Part shown: positions 33,796 through 42,354 of the stretch, piece by piece
Numbering within the stretch: the stretch's first letter is position 1
Layout: each line of letters begins with the position of its first letter
Assembly: GCA_017432305.1 (NCBI GenBank)
Contig: JAFRJK010000001.1
Span: 62,001-126,000 of the forward strand
Origin: Candidatus Saccharimonadota bacterium
GTDB taxonomy: Bacteria; Patescibacteriota; Saccharimonadia; Saccharimonadales; Saccharimonadaceae
DNA length: 64,000 nucleotides
Direction: 5' to 3'
Position numbers and translations under genes: made by a program
Notes under the pieces: model-generated
Database searches by the model: none
What the model was told of the DNA's origin: nothing
What the model saw: the letters and a program-made list of their open reading frames with translations, nothing else

Positions 33796-36591
33796 TTATT
33801 TCATCACACATCTCGCCGACAAGCCGTTCGTCTCAAGCCCGCCGAATTTCGGATCAATGCTACCCTTATTAAACATCATTGCATAACTCTTGTTTGTCAC
33901 ATTCGAATGAGTCGAAGTCCAAAGATACGTAATCGACCCTCGTTCTTTAACCACTATATTATTTGAATCGAACCACCCACCAAGCACAATCGACGCAGCA
34001 TTTCGCATATTCGACACATTTCGCCCATACGCATTAAAGAGTATATCTGTCTCGCCATTTTCACCACCAGTCGGAAGCCTCCATCCTGCCGGACAGATAT
34101 CATATTCAGCATCTTGTGGTGATTCATATTCACAAACCGTCCCCGCCGTAATTGCACAATAGTTGTAGTAAGTCCCAGTCGTCTTACTCCCACCAGTCCC
34201 ATAAGACGTCGGCTGGTCGTTTTTATTATCCGTATTTATCATTGGTCTTCCATATTCTCGTCTAATCTCACTCGATTCCGGGAGCGTAAAGTTAGATCCT
34301 TCCGGCATATTTGTATTTTCTATCGATAACTGTTCCGTTAGGTTTTCATTTGAAATTCTTAAGTTATCAATCATCCAACATCTATTATCCGCAAGACGTT
34401 GGATATAGTATGGCTCCTCATCACGAATATCATAAGCAATCTTTGGCGTCGATGAACAAGATGAGAATTCCATATTCTGAAGATAGAGTTTCGTCGTTCT
34501 AACTTTCGCCGAAGCAGAAAGGCTCGCCTCACTACTAACTACATATAGCGTCGAGTCCTTCGGTCTCGGGATCAACACACCACCGAGTGTTGAATTATAT
34601 CCAACGAATTCATACCCGTCTTCAAGATCAACCATGAGCCGATAAGTCTTCTCCGACACAAGCTTTACTATCGTATTATTTTCCGTAACTTCAAACGACG
34701 CATATTCATCACTTATTAGCGAAACTTTCGAAATTCCATTTGTTACAAACTTAACCGTAACATCAACAAAGCGATACACTTCCCACTGCGCATAAAGCGT
34801 GACAGTTTCACCAGCCCGAGCAAGATCTAGAATTTCACCCTCATCATCAAAGCTCTCGCCACTACCGTCAGCTTCCGTATTCCACCCGATAAATTTATAT
34901 CCTTCGCTCTCTGCGTTCTCGATATTATACGGACTCTTCGGAAGCGTAGTTTTCACACCAACACTCACCCCGAGATCCGGGACTTCCCCATCTGCCATCT
35001 TGTCACTATTCGCATCAAAATGTATCTTGTAATGTTTATTATAGACGCAGCGCATCGTATGCCCATTTATTTTCTTACCGCCGTTTGAATTAAAGTTAAT
35101 CGCCGTTGTTCTCATCCAAAGGTTCAGCGCCCGAGTCTGATCCGATGGGTTCGCAGTATGGTAGTTACCAGTTTCACCAATCGTAATAATCGCATTTTTA
35201 TTAAATTCACCGGAATAAATCAAGTTATTCGGGTATCTACGCCAACGTTCACTCGCCGCAGCCGTAGTTGCATTTTTGCCATTTCCACCAAGCGCAATAT
35301 CGAGTTGCGTCAAATCGCCACTATCTCCATATCCCGTTGGTAGACTCCATCCCGCCGGACAAATATCCCCGAACACCATAAACTTCGAGTTATTCTTCGA
35401 GAAAGTTCCGTTTCCAGCCGTCGCTGTGTACCAGTTATAATAGCCACCATACGAGCTCCAATAACTCTCCGATTCAATATCAATATTACTCGTATTAAAG
35501 TTAATCCGATTAATACAATTTTTCGTAGTATCGGTACAAAATTCGTCTTTCGAGCTTGGATTTCTATTAATCTCCTCAATAAATTCCGGCGTCGGATTAT
35601 TCGTATTTTCGGAAGTTATTGCCGACCCAGATTTCGAGAGATCGAGCCTCAAATTCTCCACCATCCAACAACCTTTATCTGGCAATTTCGCAATCGCATA
35701 AGTATTTCCGTCGCGAGAATCCGTCAAGCCAATCACATCCCCAATCGCCATATTTTCGCAACCATTCCACTCCTGGAGCGTCCCCTCCGATTTCACCCAT
35801 TTCGCATAGAGTGTCATCCCGTTATTTATAATTTTTTCCGTCTCAATCGCCTCATTCGGTCCATAGCTAATCCCCTCCCCATCCCTTTTTGTGTTCCAGC
35901 CTGCAAATCCATATCCCGACTTCGAATAATCTGGTGCCGTTAAATCAACTTTCGTCGGAGCGTCGTTTTTCGTAAATCCGACCAGCTGTTTTTCTAGCGA
36001 CCCATCCATATCTCCGCCATTTCGGTCATAACAGATATATCCAGCCTCACAAACCGACGGATCCATCGCAATCGCCGTAATTGTGAAGGTATTTTCATAG
36101 GTTCCCGCCGGAACCGACCTGTCAACTTTCGCCCCAAAAGTCAACTCGTGTTCGTTCGGTTCGTCTATCGACGGGCTATAATTTTCCGCAATCACGACAC
36201 CATCCCCACCAGTTTCCGGAACTGGCCTAAAGTTTATCCCGTCCATACTGAATCCATACGAATTATCGAGCGAATTTAGCGGAATGTCCACGCGCCCAGC
36301 CGGAAGCGTTAAGTTCGAAATCTTCTGGCTATTATCTTCCTTATTCACTAAATCTGTCGACTCGCCACTCGTCTCCATCTTAAGAAGATAACCGTTTGCG
36401 TTATCCGTAATAATCGAAATCGGAAACTTTGCCGTACTTGCATTTCCTGGCATCATATTCCAATTTACTGACTGGCTAATCGTCATCGAAAGACTTGCTT
36501 CATCTCCGGCATAAACACAAGGGCACAAAAAGACCAACTGGGCAAAAAGCGCAGCCAAAAACAAAACCCATTTATAGGATTTTACACGCAA
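33796..36591 (-). CDS. Large secreted surface protein with two FISUMP domains and InlB-type repeats
   Basis: A 931-residue protein. The signal peptide covers residues 1-28 (hydrophobic run ending C-V-Y-A-G). A beta-rich region follows to about 175. InlB B-repeat-like units occur near 180-265 (G-Y-G-F-A-G-W-N-T...L-Y-A-K-W) and 525-605 (G-W-N-T-E...L-Y-A-Q-W). FISUMP domains lie near 270-520 and 700-931, with D-x-R-D-x-x-x-Y-x-I, C-W-M-(I/V)-x-N-L, I-C-P-A-G-W and a final R-C-V. The C-terminal part of each FISUMP domain aligns with the silent cassettes, but the DNA lacks the TTTTTGGAGGGGTGG head. The frame starts at TTG 36591; a better ATG with AGGAGG upstream is out of frame by one base. Confidence 0.88.
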   Translation of the reverse strand: MRVKSYKWVLFLAALFAQLVFLCPCVYAGDEASLSMTISQSVNWNMMPGNASTAKFPISIITDNANGYLLKMETSGESTDLVNKEDNSQKISNLTLPAGRVDIPLNSLDNSYGFSMDGINFRPVPETGGDGVVIAENYSPSIDEPNEHELTFGAKVDRSVPAGTYENTFTITAIAMDPSVCEAGYICYDRNGGDMDGSLEKQLVGFTKNDAPTKVDLTAPDYSKSGYGFAGWNTKRDGEGISYGPNEAIETEKIINNGMTLYAKWVKSEGTLQEWNGCENMAIGDVIGLTDSRDGNTYAIAKLPDKGCWMVENLRLDLSKSGSAITSENTNNPTPEFIEEINRNPSSKDEFCTDTTKNCINRINFNTSNIDIESESYWSSYGGYYNWYTATAGNGTFSKNNSKFMVFGDICPAGWSLPTGYGDSGDLTQLDIALGGNGKNATTAAASERWRRYPNNLIYSGEFNKNAIITIGETGNYHTANPSDQTRALNLWMRTTAINFNSNGGKKINGHTMRCVYNKHYKIHFDANSDKMADGEVPDLGVSVGVKTTLPKSPYNIENAESEGYKFIGWNTEADGSGESFDDEGEILDLARAGETVTLYAQWEVYRFVDVTVKFVTNGISKVSLISDEYASFEVTENNTIVKLVSEKTYRLMVDLEDGYEFVGYNSTLGGVLIPRPKDSTLYVVSSEASLSASAKVRTTKLYLQNMEFSSCSSTPKIAYDIRDEEPYYIQRLADNRCWMIDNLRISNENLTEQLSIENTNMPEGSNFTLPESSEIRREYGRPMINTDNKNDQPTSYGTGGSKTTGTYYNYCAITAGTVCEYESPQDAEYDICPAGWRLPTGGENGETDILFNAYGRNVSNMRNAASIVLGGWFDSNNIVVKERGSITYLWTSTHSNVTNKSYAMMFNKGSIDPKFGGLETNGLSARCVMK

Positions 36592-36623
36592 GAGGACCCC
36601 CAGCCCCTCATCTTTGACCTCCT
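36582..36623 (-). promoter_or_regulatory. Shine-Dalgarno and ATG out of frame with the FISUMP gene; G5 tract between
   Basis: On the minus strand GGAGG is followed after 6 bases by ATG (36609-36611), which opens only nine codons (M-R-G-W-G-S-S-C-V-stop). The large gene's frame starts at TTG 20 bases downstream. One extra G in the run of five (36597-36601) would put this ATG in frame with the signal peptide. A TATAAT lies upstream at about 36642-36647 on the complement. Confidence 0.65.
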
Positions 36624-36700
36624 TTTTGTTTTACTCTTTAATTATATCATAAAAGCATAAAGATTTTAGCCCTTTTTCCTCTTATTTTTATCTTTTTTGC

Positions 36701-36706
36701 TATAAT
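36701..36706 (+). promoter_or_regulatory. -10 box of leaderless promoter (VanZ gene)
   Basis: TATAAT after TTTGC lies 6 bp before ATG 36713. Confidence 0.55.
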
Positions 36707-36712
36707 TTTTAT

Positions 36713-37135
36713 ATGAACCGAAAAAAACTCGGAAAATTCCTTAAAAACTGGTCTCCAGTCATCCTTTTAATGTTCATTATTTTTATTTTCAGCAACTTCG
36801 CCGCGACCGACTCCGACAAACAGTCCGGCTTATTTGTAAATTTAATAAAGACTCTCTTTCCAAACCTCGAAAATGCCAGTTTTCTTATCAATCTCGTTCG
36901 AAAATCCGCTCATTTTCTCGAATACGCTGTTTTTGGCTTTTTTACCGCTCGCGCCTTTAAAAAGTCAGGAAAGAGCCCTCTTTTCGCCATTGACTTTTGT
37001 CTTGCCTACTCGATTACCGACGAACTCCACCAATATTTCGTCCCCGGCCGTAGTATGCAACTCTCTGACATTTTACTCGACACTCTCGGTGCCACTTTCG
37101 GTATTTTTATCTATCATCTCACCCATAAAAAATAA
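36713..37135 (+). CDS. VanZ family membrane protein
   Basis: A 140-residue protein with four hydrophobic segments. The VanZ-like core is present: K-S-A-H-F-L-E-Y-A-V-F-G near residue 64, D-E-L-H-Q-Y-F-V-P-G-R near 103, and D-I-L-L-D-T-L-G-A near 119. VanZ-type proteins sit in the cytoplasmic membrane and affect envelope antibiotic tolerance in some bacteria; the biochemical role is unknown. Confidence 0.9.
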   Translation: MNRKKLGKFLKNWSPVILLMFIIFIFSNFAATDSDKQSGLFVNLIKTLFPNLENASFLINLVRKSAHFLEYAVFGFFTARAFKKSGKSPLFAIDFCLAYSITDELHQYFVPGRSMQLSDILLDTLGATFGIFIYHLTHKK

Positions 37136-37166
37136 CCCTTCACCCCTGGAAAAAGCGTTAGCTCTA

Positions 37167-37195
37167 TTGATTTTTTAGATAAAATATGATATAAT
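37167..37195 (+). promoter_or_regulatory. Sigma-70-type promoter of accessory gene
   Basis: TTGATT, 17-bp spacer, TATAAT (37190-37195), giving a leader of about 70 nt with an AGAGG/CCTCT hairpin. Confidence 0.6.
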
Positions 37196-37271
37196 AAAGA
37201 AATAGAGGGCATTTTTATACCTCTAGTGTCACTGCAAACCCAACATTTTTACACAAAAGGAGGATGGGATT

Positions 37272-37922
37272 ATGTTGGAAAGTTTAACAGCATATGACTT
37301 TATTGCAACAGTTTCTACTGATCAAGTGAGAATGATACTTAACGAATCCTTGGATACGCAAAATGCAGTAGCATTTCCTATTGCGGTCAAAGAGCTTATT
37401 CGTCGGAAGCGACTCTGCGAAGCTATCTATAGTATCGTGAGAGCGTTTGATGAACTTCGCTTAAAAATCGCCTACGATTCAGCTTTTGCTATCGTATTCA
37501 CGGATATATGCTACGAGTATAGGGGAATTGTGCCGTTTTTCACTGAGTGGTACAAGAATTTCAGGAAGAACAGGCGTAATAGCCACGAGTTTTTTTCAAA
37601 AGAAACTTTTGAAAATATTCATGGGCGAAGAGGTATTGCTTTTCGTTTTCACTGCTATATCAGCGGAACAACTATTGCTGATATAGACCTTACTACTTGG
37701 AATGATATTATTAGTCATGAAACAGATCTTTTTATGCGTAGTGGACAATATCAAGAATTAGTCGAAGCTCGCAAAGCCGCATTAAGTTACATAAACGATT
37801 TTTTAGAAGATGCAGTGTATGAACTAATCAAGTATCCTGGTATAGACGTGTTAGATGCGCATATTCGGGCAGATCTCATGATCGATGAAAAAATCGAGAA
37901 CTTAACGGCTATTCCGGCGTAG
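37272..37922 (+). CDS. Accessory hypothetical protein, SD-led with long leader
   Basis: A 216-residue soluble, helix-rich, charged protein I do not recognise. There is no signal peptide or membrane segment. It has an AAAGGAGGATG ribosome binding site, a long 5' leader and its own terminator. Codon usage is more relaxed than in neighbouring genes (frequent GTA, ATA and AGT). It sits between vanZ and secE, in the same style as the accessory genes at 22686, 39169, 39745 and 45239. Confidence 0.6.
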   Translation: MLESLTAYDFIATVSTDQVRMILNESLDTQNAVAFPIAVKELIRRKRLCEAIYSIVRAFDELRLKIAYDSAFAIVFTDICYEYRGIVPFFTEWYKNFRKNRRNSHEFFSKETFENIHGRRGIAFRFHCYISGTTIADIDLTTWNDIISHETDLFMRSGQYQELVEARKAALSYINDFLEDAVYELIKYPGIDVLDAHIRADLMIDEKIENLTAIPA

Positions 37923-37939
37923 AAACTAGCAATACGATA

Positions 37940-37968
37940 ATCCTCGCGGTTTTACCGTGGGGATTTTT
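37940..37968 (+). terminator. Terminator after accessory gene
   Basis: ATCCTCGCGGT / ACCGTGGGGAT stem with G-T pairs and a short loop, then T-run. Confidence 0.8.
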
Positions 37969-37982
37969 CATGATTTTCTATC

Positions 37983-38011
37983 TTGACGCACCGAAGAAAA
38001 TAGAGTATACT
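37983..38011 (+). promoter_or_regulatory. Sigma-70-type promoter for secE-nusG
   Basis: TTGACG, 17-bp spacer, TATACT (38006-38011), followed by a leader with GGAAGGAGA before secE. Confidence 0.7.
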
Positions 38012-38053
38012 TGACATAAGGTCTAAAAGACCATTTTTTATTGGAAGGAGAAT

Positions 38054-38443
38054 ATGGCGCACGTCACTAGAATCAAAGCTGGCGATAAAAAGTCGGAAGA
38101 CGAGTCGAAAAAAGCTACTTCAAAAAACGTAAAAGACGCAATTAAAATTGCGAAAAATATCGTAAAAGAAGAGAAATTAGAAAAACCAGAAAAAAAGACC
38201 GTCAAAAAAGAAAAAGTCGCGAAAACGACCACTAAAAAAGAGAATGTTTTTAAGAGAGTTGTCCTCGCTCCAGGCCGTTATATTAAAAATTCTTGGATCG
38301 AAATTCGCCAAGTTCGTTGGCCAAACCGAAAAGCAACTTGGAAACTTGTTGGCGCAATCTTCATCTATTCGGCGTTTTTCATCGTTCTAGTGATGCTTCT
38401 CGACGCGCTATTTAACTTTATCTTTAGTAAAATTATAGGCTAG
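38054..38443 (+). CDS. secE: Preprotein translocase subunit SecE
   Basis: A 129-residue protein with a Lys-rich hydrophilic N-terminal extension of about 70 residues, then the SecE core (Y-I-K-N-S-W-I-E-I-R-Q-V-R-W-P-N-R-K) and one C-terminal membrane helix. The extension is longer than in minimal SecE. It sits 13 bp upstream of nusG, the canonical order, and forms the SecYEG channel with partners encoded elsewhere. Confidence 0.92.
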   Translation: MAHVTRIKAGDKKSEDESKKATSKNVKDAIKIAKNIVKEEKLEKPEKKTVKKEKVAKTTTKKENVFKRVVLAPGRYIKNSWIEIRQVRWPNRKATWKLVGAIFIYSAFFIVLVMLLDALFNFIFSKIIG

Positions 38444-38456
38444 AAAGGAATTATTT

Positions 38457-39005
38457 ATGGCAGTAAACCGTTATGATGGCAGTCGCGCTTGGTACACAAT
38501 TAGTACCTACAGTGGCTACGAAGACAAGGTCGCAGACTCGATTAACCAACGTCTCGAAAAACCTGAGTTCCAAAAGAAAATCTTCGGCGCAATGGTCCCA
38601 AAAGAGAAACAAATTGAAATTAAAAATGGGAAAAGAAAAGTCGTCGATCGTAAAATTTTCCAAGGCTACGTTCTCGTCGAGATGTGTCTCTCTGATGAAA
38701 CTTGGTATATCATTCGAAACACCCCTGGTGTAACCGGCTTTGTCGGTACTGGGACTCAGCCAACTCCTGTTTCCGAAAAGGAAATTGCAAAAATTAAACG
38801 TCGTATGGGCGTTGAAGATCCGAAATACACGATTAACTACCAGATTAACGAAGTTGTTTCTATCACCGACGGCCCATTCAAAGGCTTTGAAGGTACGATT
38901 GCTGAAATCGACTCTGCAAAAGGGAAACTTAAAGTTCTCGTCTCGATGTTTGGTCGTGAAACACCAGTCGAACTTGACGCGCTCCAAGTTAAGAAAATTA
39001 GCTAA
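38457..39005 (+). CDS. nusG: Transcription termination/antitermination protein NusG
   Basis: A 182-residue protein with an N-terminal NGN domain (W-Y-T-I-S-T-Y-S-G-Y-E, G-Y-V-L-V-E-M, N-T-P-G-V-T-G-F-V-G) and a C-terminal KOW motif (I-T-D-G-P-F-K-G-F-E-G-T-I). It couples RNA polymerase to ribosomes or Rho. Normally followed by rplK; here a terminator and two accessory genes intervene. Confidence 0.96.
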   Translation: MAVNRYDGSRAWYTISTYSGYEDKVADSINQRLEKPEFQKKIFGAMVPKEKQIEIKNGKRKVVDRKIFQGYVLVEMCLSDETWYIIRNTPGVTGFVGTGTQPTPVSEKEIAKIKRRMGVEDPKYTINYQINEVVSITDGPFKGFEGTIAEIDSAKGKLKVLVSMFGRETPVELDALQVKKIS

Positions 39006-39024
39006 TTTTCAAAAAATATTCTTA

Positions 39025-39057
39025 AAATACGGACATAAATCATGTCCGTATTTTTTA
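39025..39057 (+). terminator. Intrinsic terminator after nusG
   Basis: AAAATACGGACAT / ATGTCCGTATTTT stem with a 5-base loop and T-run. Confidence 0.92.
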
Positions 39058-39075
39058 TTATAACAGATAGCAAAA

Positions 39076-39104
39076 TTGACTTTTTAGCGATTTTGTGATA
39101 TAAT
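39076..39104 (+). promoter_or_regulatory. Sigma-70-type promoter of accessory gene pair
   Basis: TTGACT, 17-bp spacer, TATAAT (39099-39104). The leader is about 58 nt and contains ACATGTATGCATGC. Confidence 0.7.
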
Positions 39105-39168
39105 AGAATTATAAGCACCTTAACATGTATGCATGCACACTTTTTTTATTCACGAAAGGGGGAAAACT

Positions 39169-39708
39169 ATGAATAAAAAGCCAAAACTAAACAACGTCAT
39201 GACATATGAAAAGTGGAAAGAAACTAAAGATTATGTCGACATCGCAAGAACTATAGTGTTTTTTGCGGAGTTAATAGTAGCTATCGTATTTTTTCTTGCC
39301 GTAGATGACTCCTCGGTAAGAACGGTAAAAACTTTAACTACGATAGTAATAGTACTAACTATTCTACTTTTAACATCAGTCGTTTTTTGGGTTTACTTGT
39401 CCACGATAGGGAAGGAGTATTTCCATCGTTACGCCACAATGATGATTGATTATAACGATGAAATCGATGTGGTCGGGATTATGCTCGACGATGAAGATCT
39501 CTACCTCGAAGTGCGAGATAAGGACGACTTACACAGAATCGACACCGAATCTATAAACTTCAGGACTTATGAAATCGAAGTAGAAATTCGGGACGACGTC
39601 GAAAAGCCGTTGTTTTCTCTAGAAGACGGACTGATAACGAGTCTTGCCATTCCTTACATTAAGGACGGTGAGTATGAATTTGACGCGTATGAAATTGAAC
39701 GTGCATAA
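39169..39708 (+). CDS. Accessory membrane protein of unknown function
   Basis: A 179-residue protein with two adjacent hydrophobic helices (about 28-48 and 55-77) and an acidic C-terminal domain. The start at 39169 is chosen for GAAAGGGGG just upstream; an earlier in-frame ATG at 39133 lacks one. No family recognised. It is paired with the gene at 39745 (36-bp gap). Confidence 0.6.
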   Translation: MNKKPKLNNVMTYEKWKETKDYVDIARTIVFFAELIVAIVFFLAVDDSSVRTVKTLTTIVIVLTILLLTSVVFWVYLSTIGKEYFHRYATMMIDYNDEIDVVGIMLDDEDLYLEVRDKDDLHRIDTESINFRTYEIEVEIRDDVEKPLFSLEDGLITSLAIPYIKDGEYEFDAYEIERA

Positions 39709-39744
39709 ACTTTCATTTTTAGGGGGAACCCAAGGAGGGTAAAA

Positions 39745-40440
39745 ATGAGCAAGCAACAATATAGGTATGACAAGAACAGCTTCGCTCCAATCGAGATAAT
39801 TGCTAGACTTTTTAGCGGCATTGCTATTATCTATGCCGTGATTATGATATTCTTCTCATTTTTCGCGGTCATCAACCAATCCGCGGATATAAATTCCGAT
39901 TTTGAGAAAAGCATCTCCGAAAGTAATGGGTTGAGCTTTCAAAACGGCGCCAAAAACGTCGACGGTCATCCGAATTTCGATATCCCGGGGGCAAATTTCG
40001 TACTCTATGACGAAGATTTTCCCTATGAGGAAATTGAAAAGAATAGTAATTATTCTATCGGAGGAATTATCGGGCCAGATCGCGGATGGGAAACAAAACC
40101 AGAAGATACATGTGGATCATGGTTTTACCTTTCGGAGGCTAAAATGAAAATGGTCCCCGGAGGTTTTTATGAAGTCGCAATTATCAAGACCGAGCGCCTT
40201 GATTATTCAGTCACACCTGGAGCACTATCAATAGATGAACAGATTAGCTCCAGGGACGAGGTTATGTTAATCCTTCAGGGATATAATAAGCGAACAAAGA
40301 AAGCAGAGACAATGGATGTGTTCTATTATAATCATGGGGAAGACCCAATTCTCCTCTTTGATAATAAGAGCCAGATCGTCATACCATGTAAGGTTAATCG
40401 TCGCTATCACTATGTAATAGCAGAACAAGAAACCATTTAA
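39745..40440 (+). CDS. Accessory membrane-anchored protein of unknown function
   Basis: A 231-residue protein with one N-terminal membrane anchor (about 20-42), then a mostly hydrophilic, probably extracytoplasmic domain. No family recognised. The ribosome binding site is AAGGAGGG. With 39169 it forms a two-gene unit inserted between nusG and the inverted rplK. Confidence 0.6.
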   Translation: MSKQQYRYDKNSFAPIEIIARLFSGIAIIYAVIMIFFSFFAVINQSADINSDFEKSISESNGLSFQNGAKNVDGHPNFDIPGANFVLYDEDFPYEEIEKNSNYSIGGIIGPDRGWETKPEDTCGSWFYLSEAKMKMVPGGFYEVAIIKTERLDYSVTPGALSIDEQISSRDEVMLILQGYNKRTKKAETMDVFYYNHGEDPILLFDNKSQIVIPCKVNRRYHYVIAEQETI

Positions 40441-40447
40441 GCACTTT

Positions 40448-40476
40448 AAAAGACCGCTAGAACAGCGGTCTTTTTT
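40448..40476. terminator. Bidirectional terminator between accessory pair and rplK
   Basis: AAAGACCGCT / AGCGGTCTTT stem with T-run on the plus strand and A-run on the other side. Confidence 0.85.
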
Positions 40477-40488
40477 GCATTTTAAGAT

Positions 40489-40920
40489 TTAACCTTCGAC
40501 TTCGACACCCATCGAGCGAGCAGTGCCGGCGATGACTTTTACTGCGCCCTTAAGATCAACTGCGTTAAGTTGGTCCATTTTCGCTTGTGCGATTTTTTCG
40601 AGTTGTGCGCGAGTGATTTTCCCGACTTTCTCAGTGTTTGGCTTACCTGAGCCTTTAGCGAGCTTAATCTCTTCACGGATTAAGTCGTCGACTGGTTGTC
40701 CGAGACAAACCCAATCAAAAGTTCGATCTTCGTAAACTTTAATATGAACGATCACATTCTTACCCATGAAGTCTTTTGTTGCTTCATTAAATGGGTTAAT
40801 GAAATCCATCATGTTAAGTCCCCATTGACCGAGAGTCGAGCCAACTGGAGGACCAGCGGTCGCCTTTCCGCCAGGGATACGAAGTTTAAGATTCCCAATG
40901 CATTTTTTTGCTTCTGCCAT
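40489..40920 (-). CDS. rplK: 50S ribosomal protein L11
   Basis: A 143-residue protein with L11 N-domain (L-R-I-P-G-G-K-A-T-A-G-P-P-V-G-S-T-L-G) and C-terminal RNA-binding domain (I-A-G-T-A-R-S-M-G-V-E-V-E-G). It is encoded on the minus strand, opposite to nusG and rplA, although these normally form one operon; this indicates a local inversion. AAGGA precedes the ATG. Confidence 0.95.
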   Translation of the reverse strand: MAEAKKCIGNLKLRIPGGKATAGPPVGSTLGQWGLNMMDFINPFNEATKDFMGKNVIVHIKVYEDRTFDWVCLGQPVDDLIREEIKLAKGSGKPNTEKVGKITRAQLEKIAQAKMDQLNAVDLKGAVKVIAGTARSMGVEVEG

Positions 40921-41103
40921 AAAAAATCCTTAAGATTTACTAATATATTAGTGCGTAACGGATTTATTTTATCATATAAAGCCAAAAAAGTAAAGATAAT
41001 AAGTCTCTTACCCTTGAATTTTTATTGATTTTATGATAAAATTACTCTATCAAAAATTAATGTTGGGAGAGGAAAGCCTCGTTATCACCACAGAAAGGAT
41101 TTT

Positions 41104-42066
41104 ATGGCTAAAAAGGCCGAACTTGAAGCTGCCGAAGCAGAAAAAGATGCTAAGGTAGTCGAAGAAACTAAAACTCCAGCTGAGGAAGCTCCAAAAGCTG
41201 AAGAAAAAGCTCCTGAAACAGAGGAGAAATTTGCTAAATCTGGCAAAAAATCGAAAAAACACATCGAAGAAGTAAAGGCGGAAGAAGAACGCCAAGCCAG
41301 AAAAGAAGAAACTAAAAAGGCTGAAAAAGCTGCTGCCGAAAAACCAAAAGGCGAAGCTCCAAAAGTTCGCCCTCTTATTGAACGCCGTGGCAAGAAATAT
41401 CAAACCGCTTATAAGAAAATCGACCGTAAAAAAGCTTATTCTCTCGAAGACGCGCTTAAGCTCGCAGTCGAAACTAACCCAGCTAAATTCGACGCAACTG
41501 TCGAGGCACACATTCGCCTTAACGTCGATCCTAGACAAGCTGACCAAAACATCCGCGCAACCGTCGTTTTACCGAACGGAAATGGTAAAACTGTCCGTGT
41601 AGCAGTCTTCGCTCCACTCGATGAAGCAAAGAAAGCTAAGACTGCTGGTGCTTATATTGCTGAGGATGAAGAGTTCTTAAAACGCCTCGATAAGGGAACT
41701 ATTGATTTCGACGTTCTCATCTCAACTCCACAATATATGCCAAAACTTGGTAAATATGCTCGTGTACTTGGTCCAAAAGGCTTAATGCCAAACCCTAAAG
41801 CTGGCACCGTTACAACCGACATTGAAAAAGCTGTCAAAGAAGCAAAAGCTGGTAAAGTTGAATATCGTGTCGATAAACAATCAATCGTTCACATCGGTCT
41901 TGGTAAAACCAACTTCACCGCAAAACAACTTCTAGAAAACGCAAACGTCTTCTTCGACTCTCTAAAGAGCCAAAGACCAGCTTCAATCAAAGGCGCATTT
42001 GTTAAAACTGTTTTCGTCACAACTACCATGGGCCCATCCGTCCCAGTTGAAAACATCTACAACTAA
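41104..42066 (+). CDS. rplA: 50S ribosomal protein L1 with long N-terminal extension
   Basis: A 320-residue protein. The C-terminal 230 residues are canonical L1 (G-K-K-Y-Q near residue 97, P-x-x-M-P-K-L-G-K near 220, G-P-K-G-L-M-P-N-P-K, and V-E-Y-R-V-D-K). The first roughly 90 residues are Ala/Glu/Lys-rich and low-complexity, absent from standard L1. It binds 23S rRNA at the L1 stalk. A terminator follows and cassette array D starts directly after its T-run. Confidence 0.95.
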   Translation: MAKKAELEAAEAEKDAKVVEETKTPAEEAPKAEEKAPETEEKFAKSGKKSKKHIEEVKAEEERQARKEETKKAEKAAAEKPKGEAPKVRPLIERRGKKYQTAYKKIDRKKAYSLEDALKLAVETNPAKFDATVEAHIRLNVDPRQADQNIRATVVLPNGNGKTVRVAVFAPLDEAKKAKTAGAYIAEDEEFLKRLDKGTIDFDVLISTPQYMPKLGKYARVLGPKGLMPNPKAGTVTTDIEKAVKEAKAGKVEYRVDKQSIVHIGLGKTNFTAKQLLENANVFFDSLKSQRPASIKGAFVKTVFVTTTMGPSVPVENIYN

Positions 42067-42081
42067 TAAAATTCAAACGCT

Positions 42082-42118
42082 AGAGGGCGCGAAATTGCCA
42101 AATTCCGCGTCCTTTTTT
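42082..42118 (+). terminator. Terminator after rplA
   Basis: GAGGGCGCGAA-AT / ATTCCGCGTCC imperfect stem followed by six T. The cassette half-palindrome ACGCAACGGAT begins in the T-run. Confidence 0.7.
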
Positions 42119-42312
42119 ACGCAACGGATAAGCCTTCCAGCGCCTCGTAATTGGTACGCTGGAAGATAAGCATAGGATGCCCCATTTTCAATTTGGGATC
42201 CTAGATAGTAAGCCCAGTCAGCTGTAGCGCTAGCACGATTCCACCAACGCCCGACATCATTGCGCTTGACTAATGCAGCATTTCGGTTATATTCTCCACC
42301 CCTCCAAAAATC
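42118..42312 (-). other. Silent FISUMP C-terminal cassette D1
   Basis: Type II head D-F-W-R-G-G-E-Y preceded by TAG; contains G-R-W-W-N-R; end G-R-L-I-R-C-V-K-K at the array edge. Confidence 0.85.
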
Positions 42313-42354
42313 CTAACAGAGCATTATTAGGATATTATAGTAATTCTGTTCCGA

